A stretch of 64,000 nt of DNA from Cladorhizidae sp. MBARI D1340-BT2 (taxonomy: Eukaryota > Porifera > Demospongiae > Poecilosclerida > Cladorhizidae). Below are positions 1 through 10,699 of this stretch, one piece after another. The stretch spans positions 2,765,303 to 2,829,302 of the forward strand of contig JAQNBH010000011.1 in the NCBI GenBank assembly GCA_028752905.1, written 5' to 3'. The position numbers and the translations under genes were made by a program. Below the pieces are notes generated by a model, which did not search any database, had not been told where the DNA came from, and was given only the letters and a program-made list of their open reading frames with translations. Position 1 is the stretch's first letter, and each line of letters opens with the position of its first letter.

Positions 1-243
1 AACAGGAAGTAAAATTTGTGGTAGGGTACGTTTATACGTCGTGGCACTTCCGCCCCTTCGTCGTAATGATTATGAAAAAATACGTGCTGAGCTTTGCTTG
101 TAATTCATTGTTTGGTAGCTAGCTAGAAAGCTACGTATCTGAAGATTAGTAACTTAACTAGGATGAGATTTGTTCTAGGTAATATTTTCATTCTCTTGCG
201 TGACCATAACCTTCATTAAGTACCTAGAGAGGCTAAATCTGGA
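1..243 (+). promoter_or_regulatory. 5' flank and presumed promoter/5' UTR of receptor A
   Basis: This stretch precedes the receptor A start codon and is repeated, with small indels, before receptor B (26709-26931) and inverted before receptor C (53092-53375). Shared blocks include the GC-richer stretch around 40-60 and the stretch just before the ATG. No convincing TATA box stands out. Conservation across three copies is the only evidence for a regulatory role, and it may reflect recent duplication alone. Confidence 0.45.
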
Positions 244-3207
244 ATGATTGGACACTCTTCCTTAAATTTTTCGGGTCCAATGCTGGTTCTAACTACCCTA
301 ACCCTCTGCTTTGCCTCACTACAACAAGAAACCATATTTGGCTTTTCCTACCCATCAGAAGTCCTCAACCCTACTGGTGGTAGAATACAAGGAGCCAGAA
401 ACCGAAGCCGTAAGGACTTTGTGATTGGTGGGCTCTTTCCCATTCACACATCAGTAGATGGTGGTGGGGCTTGCGGGGCAGTAAGGTTGGAGAGAGGAGT
501 GGAGAGGATGGAAGGCATGTTGTATGCCATTGACGAGATCAATGCTGACGAATATTTATTGAAGGGACTCACCCTTGGCTATGATATCAGAGACACATGC
601 TCTAGTCCGAATATTGGCCTGGATGAGACTGTGGACTTGGTGATTAGTAGCAGTCAGCTGGGCATCGGGAACTGTGCTGCAGGAAGCTTGACTGGTTTGA
701 ATGCGACAGTGTTGGAGGAGGATTTCTTGGATGCCCCCACATCTGGGATTGTTGGAGCTGCTTCTAGTCGTGTAAGTGTTCCAGTGGCAAGCCTGGTCCG
801 ACTCTTTAAGACCCCTCAGGTTAGCTATGCCTCATCTTCGGACCTTTTGAGTAATAGGGATCGCTATGGTTTTTTCTATCGTACAACTCCTACGGATAGG
901 TTGCAAGCCCAAGCAATGGTCGATCTGCTGGTCTTCTTCAATTGGACATATATTTCCACAATATATTCCCGAAACACATACGGTGAGCCAGGCATTGATG
1001 AAATTCACACTTTGGCAAGGCAAAAGGGGATTTGTATTGATCTAGATGTAGGGATTGATGATGATTTCTCTGATGAAAAGTTCTTTAGCCTAGCTGAAAA
1101 ACTTAACAAATCAGAGGCTAATGTCGTCATTCTATTTACATCACAAGAGAGTGCAGATAACCTTTTTAAGCACCTTAATCCAATGTCCTCAAAAAAGTTC
1201 ACCTGGATAGCCAGTGATGCATGGGCACATTCACTTTCTTTGGCCAATAATCATAACAGCACTGTTGCTGGTATGATTGGATTTGTCCCTCTCACCGAAC
1301 ACCTACAGAGCTTTCATGAGTACTATTCCAAACTCACCCTGAAAAGCAACAGTCGCAATCCGTGGTTTGAGGAATACTTCTCTGCAGTTATGAACTGCAC
1401 CAGTGATGAGAGTTCAAACAAGAAGGCACCTTGCAACAGAAATCTTAGCGTTTCTGAACTGCAGAGTTATGAGCAGGGCAAAAAGATACCTTTGGTTGTG
1501 GATGCTGTTTATACATATGCACATGCTCTGCAGAACTTCCTCACAGCAAATTGTGAGCAGCCAATCCAATGGTTCAGCAACAACAGGACATGTCTGAACC
1601 AGATAAGGGAACTAAATGGCAGTTCATTGCTAGAGTACATTAAAATGGTGGATTTTACCAGTCCCACAGGAAACAGGATTGTCTTTGATAGTCAGGGCAA
1701 TGTGGAGGGAAGGTATGAGATTTTAAATTACCAAGCCGTCTTTACTGGTGAAGAGGAAGGAACTAAGCAGACACAGTTTGTTTTCAAGCGAGTGGGAATA
1801 TGGGACAGCTCTGTGGCCAAAGAATCTAGCCTGCAACTTTTTCGAGAGAAACTCTTTCAGTTTGGTCTTGATACTGCCAGAGAGAAAGTGTTAATCTCTC
1901 CACCAGTGTCACAGTGTGGCAGGTGCAGTCCTGGCCAGTTTCGACGATTAGTCCAGTCCTCTTGCTGTGGCTTCTGTGACCCCTGCCTTGGGAAATTCTT
2001 CTCCAGTGACCTTCTGGCCCTTAACTGCAGCAAATGTGAGAATGAGAGCTGGGGGAATAATCCCATGAATGGAAGCAGTGGCTGCGTACCTCTAAAGCAA
2101 TCTTTCCTGAATTTCAACCATCCTTACTCCATTATTATCATGATCATAGCCCTTATAGGGTTGGTAGCAGTGGCCTTCACCTTAGTAGTTTTTATTATGT
2201 TCTGGAATACGCCAGTGGTCAAGTCCTCAGGCCGAGAGCAGATGATCCTACTTCTGTTGGGCATCACACTCAGCTTCTTTTCTGCCTTCTTCTATGTTTC
2301 AAAGCCTAAGGTTGTCATCTGTGGCATCCAGAGGTGGATTCTCTGGACCAGCTTTGCAATTATGTTCAGTGCTCTTTTAGTCAAGATTGTGCGAGTGGCT
2401 CGCATCTTCCTGCAGAAGGTAAAGCTAAATCGACCACGTTTCACAGAGCCTCAGTACCAGGTATTATTCACTGTGGTCCTGGTCTTGCTTCAGTGGCTGA
2501 TTCTGGTTATTTCCACTTCCGTTGATCACCCAGAAGTAATGAGAGAGACCCGGCAGAACACAGAGATGCCGAATGTCTTTCCGACAGTGGTAATTACGTG
2601 TTTGGTAGATAGAACCATTTTTCTGATCCTGTCTGCAAGCTACGAGACAATCCTCATTGGCCTCTGTACCATCATTGGTGCACTAAGCTTCAACTACCCA
2701 GATAATTTCAATGAGGCCAGGTATGTGGCACTCTGCTCCATCTCCATCCTTGTGATCTGGATTGCTTTCATCATCACTTTCTTTGCCACTCGGACCATGC
2801 AAGAGTTACAGAACATTGCCATCTCACTGGCGGTGGTGATGTCAGGATTTGCCGTCCTCCTTTCTATTTTCGGTCACAAGCTCTTCATTATTCTCTTCAA
2901 ACCAGAACGGAACAGTCTTACTTGGACGAAGAGCCTTACGAATGATGGTTCTGGCGTAAATACTGTTAGTATGTCATTAAGGAAGATGAGCAGTGAGTAG
3001 TAAATCATGTGTCCAAGCATTCATAAATTTATTAGCTGTATCTTTGCTTTTACAGAAATATCAAGGCTTTCGTTCTTCATGAAAGTTGACGATGATCCAA
3101 AACCTGTTGATGTTTCTGAAACTGAAATGGGGAAAGCAGGCAAAGGCGAGGACCAAGTTGTAAGCAATCCCGATCATCAACCACAGGTGGACCATTCATT
3201 ACAATGA
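244..3207 (+). CDS. Class C GPCR, metabotropic-glutamate-receptor-like (receptor A), two exons
   Basis: Exon 1 is 244-2992 and exon 2 is 3056-3207, giving 966 residues. Residues 1-30 look like a signal peptide, with a hydrophobic run at about 12-26. Residues about 55-540 form a Venus-flytrap ligand-binding domain, with mGluR-like stretches such as GAASSR (171-176), NWTYIST (233-239) and RNPWF (371-375). Residues 556-615 are a nine-cysteine domain (C558 to C614). Seven membrane segments follow at about 627-654, 666-685, 696-718, 740-758, 787-812, 826-848 and 854-885. The class C marks FNEA before TM6 and FKPERN after TM7 are present, and C693 and C786 probably form the usual disulfide. Family knowledge says such proteins are dimeric plasma-membrane receptors that signal through G proteins. 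Several mGluR1 glutamate contacts seem kept (R88, D218, Y246, D325, K413 or K414), while the Y74 and S186 equivalents are R84 and A196, so the ligand is open. The first Met precedes the signal peptide and is the natural start. Confidence 0.93.
2993..3055 (+). other. 63-bp intron in receptor A
   Basis: The donor is A/GTGAGTAG and the acceptor is TTTTACAG/A, after a pyrimidine-rich run. Splicing is phase 1 and removes the in-frame TAG at 2998-3000. The reading frame then continues into the tail that begins SKISRLSFF and ends at the TGA before 3208. The same sites occur in receptors B and C at equivalent positions. Without splicing the protein would stop two residues later, at SSE. Confidence 0.85.
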
Positions 3208-3216
3208 TGTGAACCT

Positions 3217-3375
3217 TTAAGAATTGGCATTGATGTAACCCTTGTACATGTAGTATTGATGTTAACCCTTAAGAATTGTACATGATGTTAACCCTTAATA
3301 ATTGTACATGTGGTATTGATGTTAACCCTTAAGTATTGTACCTGATGTTAACCCTTAAGAATTGTACATATAGTA
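3217..3375 (+). repeat. 3' UTR minisatellite (TTAACCCTTAAGAATTGTAC-type)
   Basis: Imperfect tandem units of about 20-35 bp contain GATGTTAACCCTTAAG and TTGTACATG. The array begins right after the receptor stop codon. Equivalent arrays follow receptor B (29925-30030) and receptor C (49936-50130, inverted), with different copy numbers. Confidence 0.8.
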
Positions 3376-3582
3376 TTGTGCTGTTGAAAGCCATTTCTCA
3401 TTATGGTAAGCTAAAACTTTTTAAAGTTCTGTGTCGACCTCTTGACATTGCACGATGTGACCGTTTCCCATCCTTTTTTATTTTCTTCTTCCCTCCCTTC
3501 TTTTTGATGATTTCCTTATATAACCACCACATTTTAAAGGAACGTCATGTGATTGGCACACATGAGTAAAGGGGAAGGGAAC

Positions 3583-3588
3583 AATAAA
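3583..3588 (+). promoter_or_regulatory. Candidate polyadenylation signal of receptor A
   Basis: AATAAA lies about 375 bp after the stop codon, in a block conserved in all three units. Receptor B has AATAAA at 30221-30226. The unit 3 equivalent is AATCAA. Confidence 0.5.
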
Positions 3589-3893
3589 TGAATCACTAGT
3601 TGAATAATACATCACATAATCAACATGCTATGCTAATAGCCGTTTATATTTGGTAGGTGTGGCAATATGTATACTCTCAATGAACTCTCAGTTGACATAA
3701 TAACATTAAAATCACTTTCAGTAATCAACTTCAAATTTTATTCACTTGCCGTTTCGACTAGATGCTCCTGATGAAGACTAGATCATCTAGTCGAAATGTC
3801 GAATGATTATTGAGAAAGTGATTTTAATGTTATTATGTCAACTGAGAGTTCATTGAGAGTTTATTTAAGGGAAACCTCTGGTAGCAATACCCA

Positions 3894-5842
3894 CAGGGGC
3901 AGATCCAGGGGTTTTTCTTTATTGAACACATTACATGTGCTTAAGCTTAAATACTTTCTTGGTCTAGTTAGTGTAGGGACAAAACATTTTTACATGTAGG
4001 ATTAGCAAATCTGTATAATATAGTTGGGTAGAGTGCAATGCGGTTCGTAGTCTAGCAACCACATGATGAATGTGCTGTGGCAATTGGCAACCACATGGTT
4101 TAATATGTGCTACAGTATCAGATCAGAACTCAGAGGCTAAAAATGAAGAGACTACGTCAGTGTTCCTTGTCATCCTTTGGAGTTACTTCTGGCTCTGAAC
4201 AAGACCATTCCATAAGTGATAGTTTGTCACCTAAGAGACTACATCAATGCTCTTTCTCTTCTTCTGGAGATACTTCAGGACCACATAAAGAGGTAACAAA
4301 AAGTAGCATTTGTGGCCCTACTCATGCCAGTTCAGATATTGAATTGGATTTAGTGGGATGTGAGGTTATAATGAAGGTGTTAAAGAAACTGACATTGTGT
4401 GCCAGTCCATTCCTTCAGATTCTAATGATGCTAGTTCTTTGCAAACAGCTTTCATGGAAATGGGAAGTAGAAGTACAGGTATCAATGATATTGGACTTGT
4501 TAGTATACCAATCAGTTCCTTGTCAGATAGTGACAAACATGAATTTTTGAAAAGTGAAGCCAAACATTCAAAGTTTGCAACCTTTGAAGTGATAAAGAAG
4601 GGAAAGAAACTACCATTAACATTTCAGAAGTCATGGCTAAAAGAGTTCGAATGGTTGTCATATTCACCCTCACATGAAGGAGGTTACTGTAAATATTGTG
4701 TACTGTATGGACAAATTACGAAGGGTTATTTGGGAATTCTAGTGAAAAAAAACTTTCAACAATTTCAGCAAAGCAAAGGGTAAGTATTTAACTAATCATG
4801 GGGATTTTCAATATCACCAAGATGCTTTACATGCTGCAAAATTATTCCTGACGACATTCAAAAATCTAGAAACCAGAATAGATTGTCAAATCCAGAACTA
4901 ACACAACCTTCAACCGAAATAAACACATCCTCTCAGCTATTGTTGATGCTGTTAAATTTTGCAGCATGCAGGGGCTTCCTATGCAGGGCCATAGAGAGCA
5001 TGACATCAAATCCTTCTGGAAAGAGAGGTAACTTTCTAACTTTGCTCGAATATGTTGCCAAGTACGATCCAATAATACGGGATCATCTTCAACTAGGAGA
5101 GAAGAACCAGCAATACAGTAATAAAAAAATGGAAATTATAAGTATTATGGCAGATTTATTGCGTGAAAAGCTTTTAAGTACATTAAAAATCTCAAAAATA
5201 TTACAGCGTTATGGCTGACGAGGTCACAGACACAAGCATGCAAATCAGGAAATTTTGTCTTTATGTATCCGATTTGTTGATCTTGGTCAAGCTCAGCCGC
5301 ATATCCATGAAATATTTTTGGACTTTCTCCAACTCGTAAGGGCTACTGGAGAAAACATTGCTGCTGGTATTATTGATCTTCTCAATAGGGCATGGTATTG
5401 AAGTTGACGATATGAGAGTACAATCATATGATGGAGCTTCAGCAATAGAGGGCACAAGAAGAGGGATTCAGGCTTTTATTAAGAAGAAGAATGCACTTGC
5501 TTTGTACACTCATTGTCACTCACATGTTTTAAATTTGGCTGTAGCAAAATCATGCTCTGTGCCTGATATTCGAAATACAATTGATGTCATAAATGAAGTG
5601 TATCTCTATTTTAATCTGATTCTTGAGTTAATTTTGTACACTTTTGCTCCAGAAAATAGAGTGCATAAACTGAAGGGTCTATGTAAAACTAGGTGGACAG
5701 AAAGGCATGAATATCTAGAACTATTTCTCTCTCTTTATCAATATTTAGTAACATGTATGGATGCCATGTTACATTTCTCTCAATTGCAAACTCATCTCCA
5801 AGAATAAACCCCCCCCTTACAGATACTCTAGATATGCCCCTG
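3894..5842 (+). mobile_element. hAT DNA transposon, unit 1 only
   Basis: The left end CAGGGGCAGATCCAGGGG and the inverted right end CAGGGGCATATCTAGAG form terminal inverted repeats. ACCCA is duplicated at 3889-3893 and 5843-5847. The unit 2 paralogous site reads straight through (…CATACCCAGGATT…), which fixes both ends. The classic hAT duplication is 8 bp; only 5 bp are clear here. The left end resembles the widespread hAT terminus CAGTGGCGGATCCAGGGG. Confidence 0.85.
4107..5807 (+). pseudogene. hAT transposase pseudogene (TTF-type zinc finger plus DUF4371-like region)
   Basis: Translated fragments line up in the expected order although the frame changes several times. A serine-rich N-terminus (from 4107) is followed by a TTF-type finger around 4565-4720 (WLSYSPSHEGGYCKYC). 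A DUF4371-like stretch follows at about 4900-5110 (HILSAIVDAVKFC, then a stop). Near 5210-5270 the catalytic-core neighbourhood reads MADEVTDTS. A long stretch at 5358-5807 contains YDGASAIEGTRRGIQ, HCHSHVLNLAVAKSC and LCKTRWTERH, typical of this transposase group. The C-terminal dimerisation domain is absent and the ORF ends just before the right terminus. The protein cannot be made intact from this copy. Confidence 0.85.
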
Positions 5843-5970
5843 ACCCAGGATTCCTGATGAAGAGACTAGAGCATCTAGTTGAAACGTCGAGTGAATAAAA
5901 TTTGAAGTTGATTATTGAGAAGGTGATTTTAATGTTAAAATATATATACTATGGTTAGATACTTAATGGT

Positions 5971-6014
5971 GGGCTAGGGCTAGGGCTAGGACTAGGGCTA
6001 GGGCTAGGGCTAGG
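5971..6014 (+). repeat. Interstitial telomere-like array (CTAGGG)n
   Basis: About seven units of CTAGGG, one degenerate as CTAGGA. This is one base from the metazoan telomere repeat TTAGGG. It lies just after the right edge of the palindromic element and is absent from the equivalent places in units 2 and 3. Confidence 0.8.
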
Positions 6015-6135
6015 CTCAAGACTTTATTAGCATTCATATGACTACAGATTGGAAAGGATGGGCATTAATAAAAAATTAGGTCAAAACCAACAAAGTGCAC
6101 CACAATTTGTAAAAGATAAATATGCTGATTGTGGT

Positions 6136-6189
6136 CACAGACACACATACACACACACAAACACAAACACACAAACATACACACACACC
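6136..6189 (+). repeat. (CA)n microsatellite, unit 1
   Basis: CA dinucleotides are interrupted by T and AA. The same locus carries CA repeats at 30783-30830 (unit 2) and about 49441-49480 (unit 3, reading GT), so it predates the duplications. Short ORFs across it are artefacts. Confidence 0.85.
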
Positions 6190-6289
6190 AACTGTGGTCA
6201 GACTTTACTCGGCACTTGACTATCCCACTACAAAAAAAAACAGACATCTTTTAACACTTGACTTAATCTTTACAACTCGTATATTGGAA

Positions 6290-6440
6290 CGAATCCCTAC
6301 TAATGCTTATATATAAAAACAAACTACTACTACTACTTACATATTAGAACAAACTACTAGCACTACTGGAACAAAGTAGCTACTACAAATACTTATATAT
6401 TGGAGCCAACGTATGCTACTACTTCTTATTGGAACAAAGT
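6290..6440 (+). repeat. Short minisatellite with TATATTGGAACAAA and CTACTA motifs, unit 1
   Basis: Imperfect units of about 30-45 bp combine TATATTGGAACAAACTACTA with runs of CTA. Unit 2 (about 30930-31085) and unit 3 (about 49205-49385, inverted) carry the same array with different unit counts. It sits just ahead of the older hAT pseudogene and may belong to its end. Confidence 0.6.
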
Positions 6441-6464
6441 GTACAGCTGCTCTCCAATTTAAGA

Positions 6465-8690
6465 TGATAGAAAGACAGTCACAGCCTCAGGTTTCCCCAT
6501 TGAGCTTTTTGTCAGCACTCAAGAAAAAAAGAGGAATCACCAAGGAGAGTAAGACTCCTAAGATGAATTGGGGCCTATTCCAGGAACTATGTCTGAGCAA
6601 GAGGACACCCAATTTAAAACCACTGTAAGCTTATCAGGTTCAGATGGCCAGAATGACACACCAGAAGATGTAGGATGTTCAGCACAGTGTTATACCAGTG
6701 AAGAGAAAGCCTTTCGGTCAAATGATAAGATTAGACTGAAATTATTAAGCATGAAAAGAAGAAACTTTCAGGACTACTTAGTCTGTGTACACCTCATAAG
6801 AAGGTATTTTGATATTATTGTCGATATGCTGCCAGGCACAAATGTTTACATTCAGTAAATATGCAGAGAAATTATTAACTGAAAGTGGTTTCCAAAATTG
6901 GGAAAAAGGGTTTAAATCTTCACAAAAGGTACTCTGTCCCACAAATAGGCCTGGATAGCTCAAGGAAGACATACAATTGAGAACCAGTTAAGTGATCAAT
7001 TAAACGATAACGAATGCAAAGAGGAGGTCTTTTAAAGGAATACAATTTTTGGCTCGTCAATGAATAGCCTTCTAGGCCATACTGAGCCAGAAGGAAATGT
7101 GAAGCAACTCATTCTAATGTGGTGCCTTAAATATGAAGTGGTCAAAACCTGATTAAGGTGAATGGCTACATTGTTTTCAAACAGTGAATGAGATTATTTC
7201 GATTTGCTATGCAGCATATTTAAAAAATGTAGCAAGGACACCCTGCGCATGGTTTTCAGTTATTGCAAGATGAAGCAACTGATGTGTGCAATATTGAACA
7301 GCTGAACTTATCTATTTATGGGTGATTGATAAGTACAAAGTTCTTGAAGATCCTGTAGGCTTATTCTGAGTACATGATGCAAAAACTGAGACCTTATTTA
7401 CAATGTTTAAAGATCTCCTTATAACGTGTAGCCTTCCATTAGATTTATCTCAGGGGCAAGCATATGATGGTGCAGCCAATATTTTAGTGAAATGAGCAGA
7501 TGCACGGCATGATTTTTAAATGAAAATCCGGAAGCCATACTTGTGCACTGTTTTGCCCATTCTTAGAATTTGTGTCTTCAGGGAATTGGAAGGAGGATAG
7601 TATGTGTAAGGGATGAACTGGGAACAGTAAAGGAAATTGGAAAACTAATTTTAGTTTCACCTAAACTATCTCTTCTATTCTGCTCCAGAAAATGATGAGA
7701 GTGCGAGCCTAAAGTTGTTTTGCTTGACAAGGTGGACTGCTCAAACCTCAGCAATTGATGCTATTCCCAAAGACTAGGGTGTGCTTTTATAGACGTTAGA
7801 AGAAATTCATGCAAACACCCATGATGAGTATGGTATGAAAGCAAATGGTTTGCAGCAGTCGCTAGAAACGTTCTATTTGGCCTCATGCTCTGTCACTGAT
7901 TGTTGAGAATAACTAAAGAAAAACATAAGAATTCAAGATGGTCTAGCTACTGTTGAAATAGCAAAGAAATTTTTCGATTGTATCAGATCTGAGGAGGAGT
8001 CCAATCAATACTATGAAGAATTTTCTGAGAAGAGGGTATTGGAAAACCAATGCTACCTATGAGTAAGAAACAATCTTCACATTAATGGAGTGAATTCCAT
8101 TCCATCAGTTCAATTAAGTGAAGGTTGTGTACTATAATATTATGAAGTCTGTGATCTACTATCTTGGTGAATTTGAAAATTGCTTTGAAAGTAAACAGAT
8201 TTCATCAGTAGTGTCAATGGAGCAAGCACTTCTGAGGGCAGTAAGCAAGAGAGATTATCAAGAGTGAAGGAAAAAAATTATTGGGAGCGCGTACTTCAAA
8301 AATGCTGTTGATCTTGACGAGTTAAAGTTTCAATTAGCATTTCTTCCTGACATCATCAAGAAAAGACACAGAAGTAAAGACTGTTAGTTCAGTACCCGCT
8401 GTTGTGAAGCCATGAACAGCAATGAGCTATTTAAAGAAATGTTACCTGCTCTACATAATTGCTTCTCCTCTATCTCACCAAACCCACCTCATCTGCTATA
8501 GCTGAAAGGACATTTTACTCCTCTAAGCATCTCTTCACTTACTTACATTCAAGCACGACTGAAAAATGTTTGACTACTTCATGTGCACAAATAATTTACA
8601 GACTAATTTCTGTAGCGAAGGAATTAGTGTCAGCATATGATGGGAGTAAAAGTATTTTGGTAACCATGAATAAACTTACTTTTCACTGTT
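6465..8690 (+). pseudogene. Older hAT transposase pseudogene (ZMYM1-like type), unit 1
   Basis: The sequence is decayed but recognisable. N-terminal pieces lie at 6465-6860. A core with LLQDEATDVCNIEQL, QAYDGAAN and NLCLQGIGRRIVC follows between about 7260 and 7600. LFCLTRWTA is near 7715, and the C-terminal hAT dimerisation signature (TSSAIAERTFYSSKHLF) is at 8480-8530. Stops and frameshifts occur throughout. The same pseudogene lies at 31110-33218 in unit 2 and inverted at 46945-49110 in unit 3, so it was already present, and probably already broken, before the segment duplicated. Terminal repeats were not identified. Confidence 0.8.
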
Positions 8691-8879
8691 CCTCCTCTAT
8701 ATAGGCTATTTAGGGAAGTATTTTTTAGCTTCTGCGCTATGCTGGGTTGCTTATTAGCTGCATGACTTCTGCCCTCCCACCCCAAATTGTCATCCCCACT
8801 TTGAAAATGGTGTCTCAGCCCCTGAAACTTCTACAACTTATATATCGCAACACTACCCCAGATGTCTCTCTTTCCGCAC

Positions 8880-9640
8880 AGCAGTTCATTGGTTGCACCA
8901 CTTAGGATTCAAGCTAGTCACCACAGAAAAGGTGTGTATATTGATGGCAATGAGAGGGAGGATGTTGTCAAGCATTGTGTGGTATGTTAATTGTTTATGT
9001 GGTAGTTAAGATTTTTTACATTGACAGGAGACCATGGCAGCACTCCAACAGTCACACAAGCTATCCCACTATTTCTTTACATTGACAGGAGTATTTAAGG
9101 AACATGGCACTTATTGTACGTAACATCCTAGTGAAAGATGGAGGCCCTCTCCAAGTCAGGACACTGTTTAGGCACATCAGCTCTAGTCCATGGTGTTATT
9201 AGATTGGTCAGCGAAGGGGTTGAGGACCAGCCTTGCAGAGAGGTATCAACACTGCCACCCTCAGGACTGAAGATATGCGAAATATCTTTTCCAAATCATG
9301 AAGACTTTGTTTCAGAGAAAATTAAAGGTGAACTCTGTGCAAACGAGTGGTTTCAAGTGTTTTTTATTCCGAAATCACATTATGAATTAAATCCCATAGA
9401 GCTAGTTTGGTGACAGTCAAACTGATAGTGGTCGAAGCTTACACTCATCAAGATCCATCAGATCTCAATCCAGCTCTTGATTCGAACCAATAATGAAGTA
9501 CTTTAGAAAGTCAAGAGAGTATGAGAGAGCATATAGAGAGGGTAGGACAGCTGGAAGAGAATATGAGTGAGCATATAGAGAGGTTAGGATACAAATCTCA
9601 CAGCATGTTTTTACCAAGGACATTGGCTTATGGATTGCCA
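8880..9640 (+). pseudogene. C-terminal half of a decayed DDE (Tc1/mariner-like) transposase, unit 1
   Basis: Around 8890 the frame reads a stretch like RWLHHLGFKLVTTEKV. A conserved fragment at 9138-9413 includes FPNHEDFVSEKIKGE and ends with HYELNPIELVW, whose Glu is the expected third acid of the DDE triad. Further on, at about 9490-9600, is KYFRKSREYERAYREG, typical of the tail of these proteins. Several stops and shifts break it. The matching N-terminal half is on the opposite strand at 9690-10170, so the gene has been split and half of it inverted. Confidence 0.65.
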
Positions 9641-9689
9641 CTCTGGCTTTGAACTACAATAACTTTTTGTTTGTTTTCTGGGGGAGGGG

Positions 9690-10170
9690 GAGGGGGTGAA
9701 GGGTTAATATTTTCTGCTACCTCAATCTCCTCATTGTCTTGTCAATATATCCAAGTATAGAGGCAGCTTCCCTGGCAGCATCAACAACTTGCATCTTCTG
9801 ACTCTTCCTGAAATTCTCCAATCAAAACTACTACTAACATTCTGTTATCAACATGGTGTGGGTAAGGATGAAATTGTCAAAGATCTCTTGTACTCCATAT
9901 TGCCAGCATCACTCTCATAGTCTGTATCACTTCCCACACTTCTTTCAGCTCACCAAAACACTCGGGAACACTAGCACCAAGCTCTTAAACTGCAGGAGGA
10001 TGGAGCTGTGAACTGTCAGAGGAAGATGGACCCACACCTTCACTCCTCTCAGTACATACTGCAAACTACTACCTTGGCTTCCTTGGCCCATCTGTCTTCC
10101 CAAGTTTTTCCTTTTGTCTTTCTTTTGTTTTAGTCCCGGATGTCTTAGCCATTTCAAATGCATTCGTCGC
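9690..10170 (-). pseudogene. N-terminal half of the same DDE transposase, inverted, unit 1
   Basis: Read on the minus strand, a start-like MAKTSGTKTK near 10154 leads to an acidic stretch and then to a helix-turn-helix-like region near 9750. This region is clearest in unit 2, where it reads like DNFRKSQKM, then AAREAASILGYSDKTMRR. Frameshifts are present. It faces the C-terminal half at 8880-9640. The same opposed arrangement is found in units 2 and 3, so the rearrangement is older than the duplications. Confidence 0.55.
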
Positions 10171-10510
10171 AATCTGCTACATGTATGCCAAATAATGTGG
10201 CCTCGCGCTATTATCACTTCTTGCGCATGAGGCACATGCAGTGACAATGGCCATAGTAAGCATGCATGGAATAATTGTCAGATTTTTTATGTTTTACTTT
10301 CAGCATCTGAAAATCTAGTCATACTATTATACATTTAACATTAAAGTAGATATATATGGTAATCATTTTTGCTGCAACAACTACTTTGATATTGGAATGA
10401 ACTTATTTGCTATATACTATATTATTTCAACTCATTTCACAGAAACTCACATATTTATAAGTATTGCAATATATAGGAGGTCAGTAGTGTCTGAATAGTG
10501 TAGGTTACAA

Positions 10511-10607
10511 TACATTTACCATCTTTGTTAATAGGATACTTGCAAACACCACATTTCCCTTAAATAGGGTATTTGGAAGTATCCTCTCAATAAAGATGGT
10601 AAATGTA
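10511..10607. repeat. Foldback (inverted repeat) sequence, unit 1
   Basis: The arms TACATTTACCATCTTT and AAAGATGGTAAATGTA are exact reverse complements. Inner blocks AGGATACTT and AAGTATCCT also pair, leaving a short centre around CCCTTAAATAGGG. The unit 2 copy (about 42405-42502) keeps the right arm but has diverged in the left. It sits just upstream of the gypsy gag remnant. Confidence 0.8.
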
Positions 10608-10699
10608 GTGCAACTTATCTTATTCAGAGGAGAGATGTGCTAAAAGATTTGATTCTCAAAGAACAGCTCATGACCTCTTTACCCGACAACATCCAACAA

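Larger units (their letters stand above)
3678..5938. mobile_element. Palindromic element with hammerhead-like cores (unit 1 copy), interrupted by a hAT
   Basis: The element consists of a near-perfect palindrome (3677-3856), a short spacer, and a direct repeat of its right arm (5848-5938). It is flanked by imperfect copies of AATATGTATACTAT (3664-3677 and 5939-5952). Unit 3 has a single copy of this target and no insert. The core reads CCTGATGA (3767-3774), a complementary stem, then GAAA (3793-3796); the half copy has CCTGATGA at 5853-5860 and GAAA at 5881-5884. A hAT at 3894-5842 splits it. The right arm has lost about 20 bp compared with unit 2. Combined inverted and direct terminal repeats plus such cores suggest a Penelope-like or foldback derivative, but no coding region is present. 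Confidence 0.6.

Noticed and set aside
832..2525. Short ORFs inside receptor A on either strand, repeated in B and C
   Set aside because: Shadows of the receptor reading frame; their conservation follows from that of the receptor.
9478..9500. GGTTCGAATCA on the minus strand, like a tRNA B box
   Set aside because: No A box or cloverleaf around it and the unit 2 copy has lost it.
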